From: Anaerostipes caccae L1-92
GTDB lineage: Bacteria; Bacillota; Clostridia; Lachnospirales; Lachnospiraceae
Assembly: GCF_014467075.1 (NCBI RefSeq)
Contig: NZ_AP023027.1
Coordinates: 271,001 to 335,000 of the forward strand
Reading direction: 5' to 3'
Length of the DNA: 64,000 nucleotides
The stretch's first letter is position 1. Every line of letters begins with the position of its first letter. Below, in pieces: positions 44,654 to 52,704 of the stretch. The notes under the pieces were generated by a model. It did no database searches. It was not told the origin of the DNA and saw only the letters and a list, made by a program, of their open reading frames with translations. The position numbers were made by a program, and so were the translations under genes.

Positions 44654-46448
44654 GGTCTGCGTCCTCCTGTAAGTCTGCTGCGTCAATCTCGTAATAGTCA
44701 AAAACCTCGTCGGGCTTGACAATGGCGGGGCGGCGTTTAAGGTGCTTTTCCATGTCAAAGGCGTTCTTCGGGTCTGCGTCGGATAGGTACTTGTATTTCG
44801 GGTGTTTCGTTATGTCGAATTTGTCCGAAAAGAACGGGCGCACCCCGCGTAGCTGCAAGATACATTTCCCTCCGTCCATGACTGCGATTTCATCTTCCGT
44901 CATAAGCTGCTTTCCCAATTTCTGATAGTTCAGCCCATGCGAAAGCTCCCGCCCCCTTGTTTCGGAAGTGTTGAAGCTGTCTATCGTTTCCTTGCCTAAA
45001 ATCTCCGATATTTCTTTGAGCGTGGTTTTTTCCTTGCCGCCCAAGAAAAGCGTGGTGTCGCAGTTGCCGACTATGGTATCGGCGTTGTCCTTGTAGATTG
45101 CCTTTAGCTGTGACTGGCTCTGCAAGATGATTGACGCGGAGATTTCCCGGCTCCGTATGGTTGCGATTAGTTTCTCAAATTTGGGGATTTGCCCGATATT
45201 CGCAAATTCATCAAGTAAGCACCGTACATGGACGGGAAGCCGCCCGCCGTATTCATCATCTGCTTTGTCGCACAAGAGGTTGAATAGCTGTGTGTAGAGA
45301 ATACTCACGACAAAGTTAAAGGTGTCGTCGGTGTCGCTGATAATCACGAAAAGGGCGGTCTTTCTGTCACCTATGGTGTCAAGCTCCATTTCGTCGGTTT
45401 CCATAAGCTCCCGCAGCTCCTTAATGTCGAATGGGGCTAACCTCGCGCCGCATGAGATAAGTATGCTTTTTGCGGTCTTGCCCGCCGCCAGTTTGTATTT
45501 TTTGTACTGCTTGACTGCAAAATGTTCCGGGTCTTTTTCTTCCAGACGTTCAAACATGAGGTCAACCGGGTTCTGGAAATCCTCGTCGTCCTCGCGGGCT
45601 TCCGACGCATTTATCATTTCAAGCAGCGTCGTGAAGTTCTTCTCGTCCTCTGGGGCTTCATACCAGATATAGCCGATTAGTGCGGTGTAGTAGAGCTTTT
45701 CCGCTTTCACCCAGAAATCCTCGCCGGATTTTTCCCCGTCGCCTTTGGTGTTGGCGATAATGGTATTGACTAATTTCAAAATGTCCTTTTCGCTCCGCAG
45801 ATAGGCAAAGGGATTGTATTTCATGGATTTTTTGAAGTTAATCGTATTTAGCACTTTGATACGGTATTTGTACCGCTGCAACATTTTCCCGGTTTCCAAA
45901 ATCAGTGTTCCTTTCGGGTCAGTGACGATATACGACGTTGGAAAATCCTTTGACGTACATTGCATGAGCGACGGTTTCACAAAGAACCGGGTCTTGCCGC
46001 TGCCGGAACCGCCGATTACAAGAATATTTTTGTTTCTTGCGTATTTCGGCTGCTTCGGGCGGCTGTTCATGGTGAGCCGTTCCGTCTGCGTTAAGGGGAT
46101 ATTGTTCTCAAATACCGGGTCTGTGTACGGCTTTATGTCGTCAGCCCCGCCCCAACGCGCCGAACCGTATTCTGTCCCGCGGCGGTATTTCTTCGCGTTC
46201 TTGCCTTTGGTGTAGATAATCAGCCGGACAATGACCGCCCCCGCAATGCCGATAAGTAAGTCTGCCGGGTGGAAGCTCGGCGCGATACTGGAAAAGGCGG
46301 TGGTAAAACCGTCCCCAAGATGTAGCAGCTTTGCGCTTGCGTCCGCGCCGGGGGATAGACGGACAGCCGCGCCCACTTTATCAAAGAGCCAGACAAAGAG
46401 CAGATACGGGAGATTTAGGATAAGCAGCTTCTTGATTTCCGGCTTCAT
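44640..46448 (-). CDS. VirD4-like coupling protein
   Basis: A 602-residue coupling ATPase that brings the relaxase-DNA complex to the channel. Two N-terminal membrane helices (about 10-25 and 63-80), Walker A GGSGSGKT at 146-153 and Walker B LLDEFANIG near 410, then QSQSQLKAIY. It starts within the overlap with pcfB, its usual partner. CD1115-type. Confidence 0.93.
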   Translation of the reverse strand: MKPEIKKLLILNLPYLLFVWLFDKVGAAVRLSPGADASAKLLHLGDGFTTAFSSIAPSFHPADLLIGIAGAVIVRLIIYTKGKNAKKYRRGTEYGSARWGGADDIKPYTDPVFENNIPLTQTERLTMNSRPKQPKYARNKNILVIGGSGSGKTRFFVKPSLMQCTSKDFPTSYIVTDPKGTLILETGKMLQRYKYRIKVLNTINFKKSMKYNPFAYLRSEKDILKLVNTIIANTKGDGEKSGEDFWVKAEKLYYTALIGYIWYEAPEDEKNFTTLLEMINASEAREDDEDFQNPVDLMFERLEEKDPEHFAVKQYKKYKLAAGKTAKSILISCGARLAPFDIKELRELMETDEMELDTIGDRKTALFVIISDTDDTFNFVVSILYTQLFNLLCDKADDEYGGRLPVHVRCLLDEFANIGQIPKFEKLIATIRSREISASIILQSQSQLKAIYKDNADTIVGNCDTTLFLGGKEKTTLKEISEILGKETIDSFNTSETRGRELSHGLNYQKLGKQLMTEDEIAVMDGGKCILQLRGVRPFFSDKFDITKHPKYKYLSDADPKNAFDMEKHLKRRPAIVKPDEVFDYYEIDAADLQEDADHEET

Positions 46449-46921
46449 AGCGATACCTCCCTGTCCTTGTTCTTGACCTTTGCCCGTTCCGCGTTCTTGC
46501 CCTGTGCGGCTTCTTTGAGCGTAGAGAGCAGCTTTCGGATAGAGGGCTTTTTCTCCTGTGTCAGCTTCTTTGCGGAAAACTCCTTAAAGGCTGCGGTCAG
46601 CACGTCCGCGTCCCGCCCCTTGAAAAAAACCAGATAGCGGGGCGGGCTTTCCGTTGCGTCCTTTTTCAGCGCAAAGTCGATACCGTACTTTTTCGCCGTA
46701 CTCTCAAAGGCTTTGATATTGCCCTCGGTAATCTCAATGTTGGAAACGCCCGCGTTCTGCTTCATAAGCTGCTTTAAGCTCTGCTTTCCCTGTGGCGGTT
46801 TTGCAAGCTGCTTTTTGCCCTTTGACAGTATGGCTTTCATTGCCTTTTGGAGCGTCTGGGCGGTCAGCTTCCCGGTCTTGATGTAAAGGGCTATGGTCTT
46901 TTCGTTTACTTCGTCCTGCAA
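46445..46921 (-). CDS. PcfB-like relaxosome docking protein
   Basis: A 158-residue protein of the PcfB/DUF3801 family: EKTIALYIKTGKLTAQTLQK at the start, then a KQSLKQLMKQ helix and a small globular part. PcfB proteins help dock the relaxosome to the coupling protein. The start is TTG 46921 with AAAGGAGG upstream. The tail carries KKPSIRKLLSTLKE, related to the tails of the proteins at 28901 and 29858. Confidence 0.85.
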   Translation of the reverse strand: MQDEVNEKTIALYIKTGKLTAQTLQKAMKAILSKGKKQLAKPPQGKQSLKQLMKQNAGVSNIEITEGNIKAFESTAKKYGIDFALKKDATESPPRYLVFFKGRDADVLTAAFKEFSAKKLTQEKKPSIRKLLSTLKEAAQGKNAERAKVKNKDREVSL

Positions 46922-46962
46922 TTCCTCGCGTCCTCCTTTCGCGTTTCTTTATGGGGCGGCGG

Positions 46963-47184
46963 TCAGATACGCACCCGCAGCCCGTTCAAGTCCTCGGCTC
47001 TGATACCCACAAGATACCAGTTGTCGCCGTACTCAATCCGGGTCGGCTTCCACTTGCCCCGCACGAATACGTCAAAGCACTCACCGCAATGCAAGCCCCC
47101 GTAGTAGCTGTTTAAGTCAAAGCGAATGTCGTAACGGTCGGTGCGCTCGTCAAATACCAATGCTCCTGTCATTTTCTGTGCCAT
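46963..47184 (-). CDS. DUF5348-like small protein
   Basis: A 73-residue protein with FDERTDRYDIRFDLNSYYGG and LHCGECFDVFVRGKW, which I associate with DUF5348 proteins found between the Rep and PcfB genes of these elements. AAAGGAGG precedes ATG. Likely a small beta-barrel; function unknown. Confidence 0.75.
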   Translation of the reverse strand: MAQKMTGALVFDERTDRYDIRFDLNSYYGGLHCGECFDVFVRGKWKPTRIEYGDNWYLVGIRAEDLNGLRVRI

Positions 47185-47207
47185 AATAAAATCCTCCTTT
47201 TGTTGTT

Positions 47208-48191
47208 TTACAGGCTTTCGCCCGGTTTGAATGAATAATAGTCCGGGTCGCCGTACTGCGGCTTCTTCGGTGACAGTGCGCCGCTTGCCATGTCATGGGC
47301 GACAAGGGAAGTGTAATAATTGCCGATAGTGGACGGGGCGTTGAAAAGGGCTGCTTTCAGATATTGCTTGATGTTGCGGATTTTCGTTGTGTTCTCCCGC
47401 ATACAGTCAAGCACAAAGCGGATATGCTCGCCGTCCAGTTTCATAAACTTAGATTTCACAAGCTCTGCCGGGTAGTCGTCCCCCGCAATCCGTACCCGCT
47501 TTCTGGCGGTGCATACGGTTTCAAGCATGAGGTCTACAATCTCGTCCAGCCTGTCCCCGTCAAACTTCATGTCCTGTTTGAGAATGTGGTAGTCGATATT
47601 GTCCTTGATGATTTCCCGGTATATATCAACTGCGCTCTGTGCTGCCGCTTCCGTTCCTTTCCGTTCCGGCGGCGTAGCCGCTTCTCTGCAAGGAGAGGGG
47701 TTAGGGGAAAGGATAGGAATGGAATGGGTACTTGATAAATCTGTATTTGATTTTTCTTTTTTTGGTAAGTCAGTTCTTTGTATATCTTTATTTAATTGCG
47801 TTGGATTTTCCAACGTAGGTTTTTCCAATGTTGGTTTTTCCTGCGTTGGATTATCCAATGTTGGATTTTCCAATGTAGGTAAATCCGGCGTAGGCGGCTG
47901 CGGCTGCTCGAATATCACATAGTCCGCGCCCCGCAAGCGTCCTTTCTCGTCGCGCTCCCTTGACCGAACGATATACCCGGCGCGTTCAAGCTCCTTAATG
48001 GCTTCGCGGATAGCGTCTATCTTCTCCCGGTTGATAAGGGATAAGCCTTTCAAGGTGTAGTCCCAATCTTCGGGGAGTGACAGCATTTGCGACAACAGCC
48101 CTTTTGCCTTTAAGGAAAGCTCCTTGTTGCGTAGGTGGTGGTTGCTCATTACGGTGTAGCCCTTGTTCCGTTCCACTCTGAAAACTGCCAT
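47208..48191 (-). CDS. RepA_N-type replication initiator (DUF6017-like C-terminus)
   Basis: A 327-residue initiator. The N-terminal domain (GYTVMSNHHLRNKELSLKAK, LLSQMLSLPEDWDYTLKGL) is the RepA_N winged helix. A linker at about residues 98-130 consists of six pentapeptides of the type PTLEN. The C-terminal domain has YHILKQDMKFDG and HIRFVLDCMRENTTKIRN, DUF6017-like. RepA_N initiators often bind repeats inside their own gene, and here the linker is encoded by six 15-bp tandem repeats. It would give the excised element plasmid-like replication. It is first in the transfer operon. Confidence 0.85.
   Translation of the reverse strand: MAVFRVERNKGYTVMSNHHLRNKELSLKAKGLLSQMLSLPEDWDYTLKGLSLINREKIDAIREAIKELERAGYIVRSRERDEKGRLRGADYVIFEQPQPPTPDLPTLENPTLDNPTQEKPTLEKPTLENPTQLNKDIQRTDLPKKEKSNTDLSSTHSIPILSPNPSPCREAATPPERKGTEAAAQSAVDIYREIIKDNIDYHILKQDMKFDGDRLDEIVDLMLETVCTARKRVRIAGDDYPAELVKSKFMKLDGEHIRFVLDCMRENTTKIRNIKQYLKAALFNAPSTIGNYYTSLVAHDMASGALSPKKPQYGDPDYYSFKPGESL
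47800..47889. repeat. Six tandem 15-bp iterons inside the rep gene
   Basis: Units such as GTTGGATTTTCCAAT repeat at 15-base steps from 47800; several are palindromic (TTGGA..TCCAA). They encode the PTLEN-type linker of the initiator. In RepA_N plasmids the origin lies in such repeats. Confidence 0.8.
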
Positions 48192-48219
48192 AGTAAATCA
48201 CTCCTTTTGCTGTGGATTT

Positions 48220-48331
48220 GTTACGCAGTAGAAGCGCGGTTTCGGGGGATAAGGTATAAATCCCTTGCCGCGCCAGATACGCGCCCGCAAAATCGCTTGT
48301 AGCAAGGCTTTTTCTGCCCCTACTGCGTAAC
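48220..48331. repeat. 112-bp repeat with 12-bp inverted ends, copy 2
   Basis: Same ends (GTTACGCAGTAG, CTACTGCGTAAC), same length and same orientation as 28230-28341. It lies just upstream of the rep gene; the two copies thus bracket the whole minus-strand transfer operon. Confidence 0.85.
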
Positions 48332-48462
48332 AAAGGGCATAAAAAAGCGGCGTTCCTGTTCTCCCATGTAGAGAGTAAGAAACGCCGCTTCTGCGTCGTA
48401 TTCAGTTTTTAGTACAATACCCTGCTTGTCCGTCGCTCGAAAAACCTTGATTTTCCAGTGTT

Positions 48463-48494
48463 TTCAAAAGTATCGTTATCTAACGTCAGCTTTT
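48463..48494. other. attR of the inner element
   Basis: GTATCGTTATCTAACGTCAGC followed by TTT and then the recombinase gene codons AAT CGT CCG. The arm is the inverted counterpart of 20300-20318. The remaining sequence 48332-48462 holds a small hairpin (about 48347-48389) and no gene. Confidence 0.8.
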
Positions 48495-49925
48495 AATCGT
48501 CCGGGCTTTTCTGAACTGCTCAAAGATATTAAGTCTGGAAAAATCAATGCAGTAATCGTTAAGGATTTTAGCAGATTTGGAAGAAACTATTTGGAAGCGC
48601 TGGAGCTGTTAGATGTAGTATTCCCGGAATTAGATGTTCGTTTCATCAGCATAGACGATGGATATGACAGTGCAGATCCACAATGCAGCAAAGAACGAAT
48701 GGTTTATGTGATTAAACATCTGGCAAATGAATATTACGCCCGTATCTCTTCCAAAAAACTTACCCAGGCCCATGAACTGGCCAGAGGCAATGGGGAGTTC
48801 TGGGGAGCGAGGCCGCCATATGGATTTGAGCGTTCAAAAGCCAATAGTAAAATACTCGTGATTGACCCGGAAGCTGCCTCTGTTGTTGTCCGTATATTTA
48901 ACATGTTTGTGCTGGAAGGATATTCATACTATAAGATTGCCCAAATATTGAATAGGGAGAATATTCCCTCGCCGAAAGCCTATCACTTGATAAAACATGG
49001 AAAAGCAGAAAAGGTAGAAAAGAACCCGGAAAAGTATCTGTGGCTGGGCAATTTCATTTCTAGTATCATTCAGAACCCCGTTTATATTGGCTGTTTGGTT
49101 ACCCATAAAACAGAACAAAGCTATTATAAAGGAAAAAAATTAAAAAGGGTGCCGCGGCAGGAATGGAATATTGAAGAGGATGCTCTACCCCGTATCATAA
49201 AGCAGGCAATTTATGACAGGGCCCAAAAGAACGCACAGAAAATCTGGGTGAATAGCTTTACCAGAGAAATTGATAAGAAATATGGATTATTCGCAGGGAA
49301 GCTCGTATGTGGAGTTTGCGGAAGGCATATGTCACAAAGCAGGTATCATACAAAGCAGGGAATAGGTATTGAATATCATTGTCCTGGACATGATGTAGCA
49401 CCTAATCATTGCAAGAACAAATTTATCAATGAAAAAGCAGTATTAAAAGCTGTTACGGTCCTCTTAGATAAGTGGGTCAGTATAGCAATGAAGGAGAAAA
49501 AAGCATATAAAAAGGACTCTTTTATAACCAAATTGAAACGGGAATACCAGAATCAGATTGCTGACATTGACCGGGAAATCCAGAGCCTTTTAGTGAGGCA
49601 GCAACAATTATACGAAGATTATGTAGATCAGATTCTGGATAAAAGAGAGTACATAGAATTTAAAAGACAGAATATGGAGAAGGTTGATGAACTGAGGGCA
49701 CTAAAAGGGAGTTTGATTATAGAGTCAAATGATATGGTCAGGAGATATTCTTTAAAGAACAAATGGCTTTCTGCATTGATGGACAAGCAGGGAAATCTCT
49801 GCGTGACAGCGGAGATTATTGATGAATTGATTTCGGAAATCAAAATTATAGACAAAACCTCCATGGAAGTTATCTTCAAATTTGAAGATATATTCAGCAT
49901 GGATTTGATTGCAAAGGCGGTGTGA
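48495..49925 (+). pseudogene. 3' part of serine recombinase B, split by the inner element
   Basis: Resumes with NRPGFSELLKDIKSGKIN and encodes about 476 residues: rest of the resolvase domain (VIVKDFSRFGRNYLEALE), recombinase domain, zinc ribbon (CGVCGRHMSQSRYH) and coiled coil. The open frame extends upstream into the element to 48426, but that part is element DNA. Without the catalytic serine the fragment cannot recombine. Precise excision of the inner element would restore it. Confidence 0.9.
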
Positions 49926-51511
49926 GGATGAAGAAAAAATTTCTGCTTTTTTATGAACGTCTTTCCAGGGAAGATGGAGACGATGAAAGCTGCAGCATTA
50001 CAAACCAAAGAAGATTGCTTAACCGATTCAAGGAGGAACACAGTGAATTTCATGATTATCAAGTAGAAGAATTTATTGATGATGGCTACACTGGCAGTAA
50101 TTTTAACCGACCTAATTTTCAGAATATGATGAGCAGAGTCCGTTCTTTATATGGAAATATGATAGTAATAGCAACGAAGGATTTCTCCAGACTTGGCAGG
50201 GACACCATAGATACCGTCAATTATTTAGAAAAGATATTTCCTTTTTTGGAAGTACGCTATATTGCGATTAATGATGATTATGACAGCAAAGATTATCAAT
50301 ATGGTATAGATTTTGAAGCCAAATTCAAGAATTTGATTAATGGGTTAGTTCCAATTCAGGCGTCTACCACTCAGAAGAGAATTAAGATGGAGGAGGCTCT
50401 TCAAGGAAAGCATAACGGCCCAGTACCTCTTTATGGATATCGGTATACAGCTGACCGTGAATATGAGGTGGATTGGGAGGCGGCATATGTACTACAAATA
50501 ATTATGGATCTATTAGACCAGAAAAAAAGTTATAAGTTTATAATTAAGTTCCTGGCTGAAAAAGGAATTGATCCGCCGAGCGTTTATTTGGCTAAAAAAT
50601 ACAATGCCAAATTATGTAAGACCAGTTCTATCTGGAATAAAACAACACTGAAAAAGATTGCAAGGAATAAAGCTTATTTGGGATATTCAGTACGTCATAA
50701 GGAAGAGGCTTGTGTATTGGGGACAAAAGGAACACGGGCAGTGAATAAGGCGGACCAAATTCTTGTTCCAAACAGACAGCCGAAAATTATCAGAGAAGAG
50801 CAGTTTAACAGGGTGAATGAGTGGCTGGATGAGAGGGCTGCTAAAAGTGGTTGCAAAAGTGGACCGAGGCGCAGAGTATCAGCATTATATAAAAATGTGT
50901 ATTGTGTACATTGCGGTTCAGCATTAAGCAGGCGCAGATATCATGAAGATAATGACTTTTACTATTGTTTGGCTAAGCGTGAAAATCCATTGTCGGATTG
51001 TACTTTTCCGCCTATTGAAACAGCGGTATTAGAAAAAGCAGTGTTTTCGGTTATACAATTCAATTTAAGATTATTTACTGACAGCAAAAAGAAAATCTTA
51101 AAGGCTTTGAATCATAATATGGCAGATTACCATGCAATCATGGAAAGATTTCAGGAGAGGGCAGAAGAAATAAAGCAGAAGAAAATGAACTTGTATGAAG
51201 ATTACAGAGCAGGGCATGTAAGCAGAGAAGAATATCTGATAAAAAAACAGAAATTGTCAGAACAGCTTGTTCCATTGGAGGCAGGAATTCAAAAGGTGGA
51301 AGAAGGAATCCGAAAATATGATGAGGCAAATATCATATTCTATTCAGATTTTGCCCGATTGGTCGATGAGTTTAGAAATGAGGAGGCGTTGTCTCCGGAG
51401 TTGGCTGATGCCTTTATTGAAAAAGTGTTGGTAGACAAGAATCATAATATTGAAGTTGTTTTTAAATTTCAGGACGAAATTAATATGCTGTGTATGAGAA
51501 AAGCAAGTTAA
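49922..51511 (+). CDS. Large serine recombinase C of the outer element
   Basis: A 529-residue recombinase (GTG 49922 overlapping the previous stop, or ATG 49928). YERLSREDG holds the catalytic serine; DDGYTGSNFNRPNF, the recombinase domain, a zinc ribbon (CVHCGSALSRRRYH) and a coiled coil follow. Its YTGSNFNRPNF motif is like the interrupted target in recombinase B. It is intact and could still act on the outer element. Confidence 0.9.
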   Translation: MRMKKKFLLFYERLSREDGDDESCSITNQRRLLNRFKEEHSEFHDYQVEEFIDDGYTGSNFNRPNFQNMMSRVRSLYGNMIVIATKDFSRLGRDTIDTVNYLEKIFPFLEVRYIAINDDYDSKDYQYGIDFEAKFKNLINGLVPIQASTTQKRIKMEEALQGKHNGPVPLYGYRYTADREYEVDWEAAYVLQIIMDLLDQKKSYKFIIKFLAEKGIDPPSVYLAKKYNAKLCKTSSIWNKTTLKKIARNKAYLGYSVRHKEEACVLGTKGTRAVNKADQILVPNRQPKIIREEQFNRVNEWLDERAAKSGCKSGPRRRVSALYKNVYCVHCGSALSRRRYHEDNDFYYCLAKRENPLSDCTFPPIETAVLEKAVFSVIQFNLRLFTDSKKKILKALNHNMADYHAIMERFQERAEEIKQKKMNLYEDYRAGHVSREEYLIKKQKLSEQLVPLEAGIQKVEEGIRKYDEANIIFYSDFARLVDEFRNEEALSPELADAFIEKVLVDKNHNIEVVFKFQDEINMLCMRKAS

Positions 51512-51544
51512 TTACTTTCAAATTAAAAGGAGTGGACAATCTAT

Positions 51545-52150
51545 ATGAAGAATATTAAGGATTGTATGAAAAGTCGTATGAAAAAGAGGGCCGAGTTCGT
51601 AAAGGCACCCTATGGTTATCGTATTAAGGACAGGCAGTTAGTTGTAGAGGAAATGGAAGCTTTTCGCGTGAGGTCTGCTTTAAAGTTTGTTATGGATTAT
51701 CTGAACAATCCGCCGGAATACATGGTATTGGAGTTCATAGATTATAAAAAAGATACACAGCATCTTGTCTTGAATTACGAGGAGGCGGCAAACAGTATTC
51801 CCTATAGTTGGATTTGCCGGCAGGTGGGAAAAGAAATAGAACTTCGGGAACAATACTTTCAGGCGGGAGAAGATATATCATTGCTTGCTTTACAGAATGT
51901 GATGGAGCTGTCATTTACAGAAGTGGAATCACATTGGAGTAATCAGGGGAATCTAATGAGAAGTGCAGGCATATGGGCAAAGAGATTGAGAAAAATGCCT
52001 GCCTCCGTATACTATGCAGGGGTTGTTACGGCGAGAACAAAATCATATTCAGAAGAGTTGAGATATATAGGCAATTATGAGCCAATAATATCAAAGGAGC
52101 AATTTGATGCATTGAATAAACGGGTGAATGAAACTGTATTTGTGGACTAA
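51545..52150 (+). CDS. Recombinase-domain protein lacking a catalytic domain
   Basis: A 201-residue protein. KAPYGYRIKDRQLVVEEMEA resembles the start of the recombinase domain of serine recombinases, and YIGNYEPIISKEQFDALNKR resembles its end, but there is no resolvase domain and no zinc ribbon. AAGGAG lies 9 bases upstream of ATG 51545. The clean start and complete frame suggest a real accessory factor of the recombinase cluster, perhaps a directionality or synapsis factor, and not debris. Confidence 0.65.
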   Translation: MKNIKDCMKSRMKKRAEFVKAPYGYRIKDRQLVVEEMEAFRVRSALKFVMDYLNNPPEYMVLEFIDYKKDTQHLVLNYEEAANSIPYSWICRQVGKEIELREQYFQAGEDISLLALQNVMELSFTEVESHWSNQGNLMRSAGIWAKRLRKMPASVYYAGVVTARTKSYSEELRYIGNYEPIISKEQFDALNKRVNETVFVD

Positions 52151-52180
52151 ATATTACTGAATAAACACCTGAAAACATAG

Positions 52181-52226
52181 AACCGATAACTTATGAGCAT
52201 ATTTCTCATGGTTATCGGTTTTTTTC
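52181..52226 (+). terminator. Strong terminator after the recombinase cluster
   Basis: AACCGATAAC pairs with GTTATCGGTT, with an inner ATGAG/CTCAT pair, followed by seven T. It marks the end of the outer element's recombinase operon. Confidence 0.92.
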
Positions 52227-52229
52227 TTT

Positions 52230-52487
52230 CTGAACTATGTTGATGAAAACTGTGACTTAGAAGTAGTACAGGAATGCTATAAAAAGCTACATGAATTACT
52301 GGCCTGGGGATATCCATTCACATTGATCCGCATTAATAAAAGCTGTATGCATGTAGAATATCTGGACTATATCAATCAGATGGTGAAAAAGCTGTCGAAA
52401 AACAATTTGGAAGGCTTTGTAGATGTATGGAAAGAACTTATGTTAAGGGAGGAAAAACTGGCAACTGCAAATACTTTGATTAGATAG
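52230..52487 (+). pseudogene. Headless ORF fragment
   Basis: An open frame of 86 codons (NYVDENCDLEVVQECYKKLH ... MHVEYLDYINQMVKKLSKNN) ending at TAG 52485-52487. It has no start codon with ribosome binding site, because the terminator lies directly upstream. It looks like the 3' end of a gene cut off by the element. Not recognised. Confidence 0.45.
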
Positions 52488-52514
52488 GAAAAATAAATTA
52501 AAGAGGAATGTGTA

Positions 52515-52612
52515 GGTTCAGGCAATTGTTTAGTAAAAACAGGTCTATGCAAAAGCGAAAGGTGAGGTATATGGCCTGACGACTGCCCGGTTCTGGAAGG
52601 TTAAGAGAAAAT
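52515..52612 (+). pseudogene. About 100-bp fragment resembling 23S rRNA
   Basis: The stretch contains AGGCAATTGTTTAGTAAAAA, CAGGTCTATGC, GTATATGGCCTGACGACTGC and CCCGGTTCTGGAAGGTTAAG, in the order found in bacterial 23S rRNA (E. coli region about 1770-1860), with several changes. No other rRNA sequence is next to it. It is probably a degenerate remnant. Confidence 0.75.
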
Positions 52613-52635
52613 GAGTGCCTTGGCACAAAAAGAAA

Positions 52636-52674
52636 ATCAGGGAAGGAATTCATTAAATCCTTCCCTGGTTTTCA
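52636..52674. terminator. Terminator of the ABC transporter operon
   Basis: CAGGGAAGGAATT pairs with AATCCTTCCCTG around CATTA. T-rich flanks on both sides make it work in both directions; it closes the minus-strand gene ending at 52705. Confidence 0.85.
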
Positions 52675-52704
52675 TTGATACAGAGGGGTGAAATGGGGTA
52701 ATAT

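Noticed and set aside
47800-47889. 15-bp tandem units as a CRISPR array
   Set aside because: Units are contiguous without spacers and encode a regular pentapeptide.
48426-48494. First 23 codons of the frame continuing into the recombinase B remnant
   Set aside because: These codons are inner-element DNA; the recombinase sequence starts at 48495.
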